From positions 1 through 64,000 of the forward strand of contig NZ_JARZHG010000040.1 in the NCBI RefSeq assembly GCF_029946505.1: 64,000 nt of DNA, given 5' to 3'. This DNA comes from Polyangium sp. y55x31. GTDB taxonomy: Bacteria > Myxococcota_A > Polyangia > Polyangiales > Polyangiaceae. The notes beneath the pieces were generated by a model that did not search any database, was not told where the DNA came from, and worked only from the letters and a program-made list of their open reading frames with translations. Shown here piece by piece: positions 62,583 to 64,000 of this stretch (positions within the stretch are counted from its first letter, which is position 1; each line of letters opens with the position of its first letter). The translations under genes were made by a program, and so were the position numbers.

Positions 62583-64000
62583 ATGAGCAAAGACGAAGAA
62601 TGGGTCATGATTGCCCTGGACCCGAAGATGTCTCGCCGCCAGGGGATGCCGCCGCAGCTCCCCATTCCCAAGAGCGAGTTCGAGGGTCTGGCCGACAAGG
62701 GCCTGTCCATCGACAACGCCCGCAAGTGGATCAAGTCGTTCCTCAACGACTCGCCCGCGGGCAAGGATGGCAACTGGCGCAAGAAGAACAGCCAGCTCGT
62801 CTCGGCGCTGGAGGTCTTCCTCGACAAGGCGCCCTTGCTCGATCGCGCCCAGAAGGGCTTCGCCGAGAACGACTTCGAAAAGGCGCTCTCGGCGCTCAAG
62901 CGCATCGCCTCGATGGATCCCGACGATCACGCCGCGCGCCTGAACCTCGCCGCGGCGCAGACGGCCCTGCGTGATTACCCGGCCGCGCTGAAGACCTATC
63001 AGTCGCTCCGCAAGACGTTCGAGGGCGACGCGGATTATCACGTCGGCCTCGGCCAGGTCCACGCGACCATGAGCAACAAGGACGCGGCGATCGACGAGTT
63101 CGTCCTCGCGCTCGAGGCGCAGCCCGACTGCCAGCCCGCGCTCGACGCGCTCGCCAAGCTTGGCGTCCTCGTGCCCGTCTACGAGAACCCGCGCGACGCC
63201 GCCTCGCTCACGTACGTGCGCAGCGACAAGGTCGACGAGTACCTCGCCTCCGTGTGGGACGCCGAGGCGCGCGACGCCGCGTATTTCCTCGAGCAGCTCG
63301 CGTATCACGAGCGCGAGGCCCGCCCGATCGTGGTGCTCGCGATCGCCGACCGCATCATCAAGCTCGGCGATACGGCCTCCGCCGAGCGCGGCGAGCTCGC
63401 GAAGATCGCGGCCCTGCGTGATCTCGGCCGGCGCGACGAGGCCCTCGCGGCGGCGAAAGCGTACGTCGAGAAGGCGCAGTCGGCGGGCGCATACGTCGAG
63501 CTCGGGCGTTCGCTCGCGGCCGTTGGCAATGTCGACGAGGCGCGCGCGGCGCTCGACAAGGCGCTCGAGGCGGATCCGGGCGATCTCCTGGCGCTCCAGT
63601 ATCGGTTCTGGCCTGCGGATGCGGCCACGAACATCCAGGGCGTCGCGAATGCGATCCCGGCGCTCGCGTCGTTCGCCGAGGCGCACCCGAACGCGGTGGG
63701 CGCGTGGCGCTCGCTCGCGCGGGCGAAGATCGCCACGGGCGCGAAGGACGAGGGCATCGACCTCCTCAAGAAGGCGGTCGCGCTCCGCCCCGAGGACGAC
63801 GACCTCCGCGCCGAGCTCTGGACGCACCTCGGCAACGAGAAGCGGTACCAGGAGATCGTCGAGGACGCGGGCAAGCTCGAGAACCTGGCCAAGCGCGACT
63901 GGAAGCTCCGCTGGAACGAGGCGGAGGCCTACCTCGGCCTCGAAAAGAAGATCGAGGCGCGCGGCGCGTTCTCGGCCATCAATTTCGACGAGTCGCTGCA
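62583..64000 (+). CDS. TPR protein (3' end beyond window)
   Basis: A reading frame opens at ATG 62583 (MSKDEEWVMIALDPKMSRRQGM) and is still open at the window end, at least 472 codons. It has TPR-like units (KGFAENDFEKALSALKRIASMDPDDHAARLNLA, YPAALKTYQSLRKTF, KDAAIDEFVLALEAQPDCQPAL, VDEARAALDKALEADPGDLLAL). No signal peptide is visible. It begins 64 bp after the upstream kinase gene and is probably in the same operon, possibly as a partner or substrate. Confidence 0.85.
   Translation, partial: MSKDEEWVMIALDPKMSRRQGMPPQLPIPKSEFEGLADKGLSIDNARKWIKSFLNDSPAGKDGNWRKKNSQLVSALEVFLDKAPLLDRAQKGFAENDFEKALSALKRIASMDPDDHAARLNLAAAQTALRDYPAALKTYQSLRKTFEGDADYHVGLGQVHATMSNKDAAIDEFVLALEAQPDCQPALDALAKLGVLVPVYENPRDAASLTYVRSDKVDEYLASVWDAEARDAAYFLEQLAYHEREARPIVVLAIADRIIKLGDTASAERGELAKIAALRDLGRRDEALAAAKAYVEKAQSAGAYVELGRSLAAVGNVDEARAALDKALEADPGDLLALQYRFWPADAATNIQGVANAIPALASFAEAHPNAVGAWRSLARAKIATGAKDEGIDLLKKAVALRPEDDDLRAELWTHLGNEKRYQEIVEDAGKLENLAKRDWKLRWNEAEAYLGLEKKIEARGAFSAINFDESL

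Overview
This window is a GC-rich (roughly 70%) chromosomal segment that looks like a myxobacterium, probably of the Polyangium/Sorangium group. The grounds are the GC-driven codon use, four large eukaryote-like Ser/Thr protein kinases in 64 kb, many predicted lipoproteins with Gly-rich GGxGG tracts, a DUF1592/DUF1552 cassette, and very tight packing with repeated ATGA or GTGA start/stop overlaps. No rRNA, tRNA, insertion sequence, phage or CRISPR locus was seen. The placement is inference from gene content, not from a database search.

Layout. 1-300 holds two opposed copies of a multi-hairpin repeat. 301-6842 (minus) carries a HEAT-like secreted protein coupled to a vertebrate-type protein-arginine deiminase lipoprotein, an AmpG-like transporter, a small unknown gene, the EF-P lysyltransferase epmA and a Gly-tailed lipoprotein. 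6856-9682 (minus) has pgsA, a TPR/AIM24-like protein and hisA. 9739-12230 has a DUF2288 gene, a repeat cluster, a haem-like lipoprotein and a predicted outer-membrane protein. 12442-15937 (plus) is a DUF1592-DUF1552-NTF2-like cassette. 15941-17184 (minus) is hisB-hisH. 17224-25234 (plus) is a lipoprotein, then an overlapping lon / membrane metallopeptidase / hybrid histidine kinase set. 25237-30504 contains a G-rich tandem repeat and a lower-GC P-loop ATPase/TPR gene pair flanked by two minus-strand genes. 30686-35565 has a 1328-residue kinase-ATPase-TPR receptor and a PAS-STAS protein. 35572-39435 (minus) is a hisS-led group. 39528-44858 has ruvX, a kinase, rpsO and pnp. 44960-49806 has divergent lysA and pyk, with pyk overlapping a third kinase. 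49892-59406 has a TPR membrane protein, a methyltransferase, a DUF1285-like gene, tamB and a lipin-type LNS2 lipoprotein. 59537 to the end has an unknown gene, a fourth kinase and a TPR protein that runs off the window.

How the genes fit together. Housekeeping functions (histidine synthesis, translation, RNA decay, glycolysis, lysine and phospholipid synthesis, envelope assembly) are scattered singly among signalling and envelope genes. Convergent neighbours usually almost touch (from a 4-bp overlap to a 21-bp gap). The exceptions carry conspicuous DNA structure: the multi-hairpin repeat at two junctions and a bidirectional terminator between pnp and lysA. The most unusual items are the arginine deiminase, the covarying multi-hairpin repeat family, the lower-GC ATPase/TPR pair, and the LNS2 lipoprotein.
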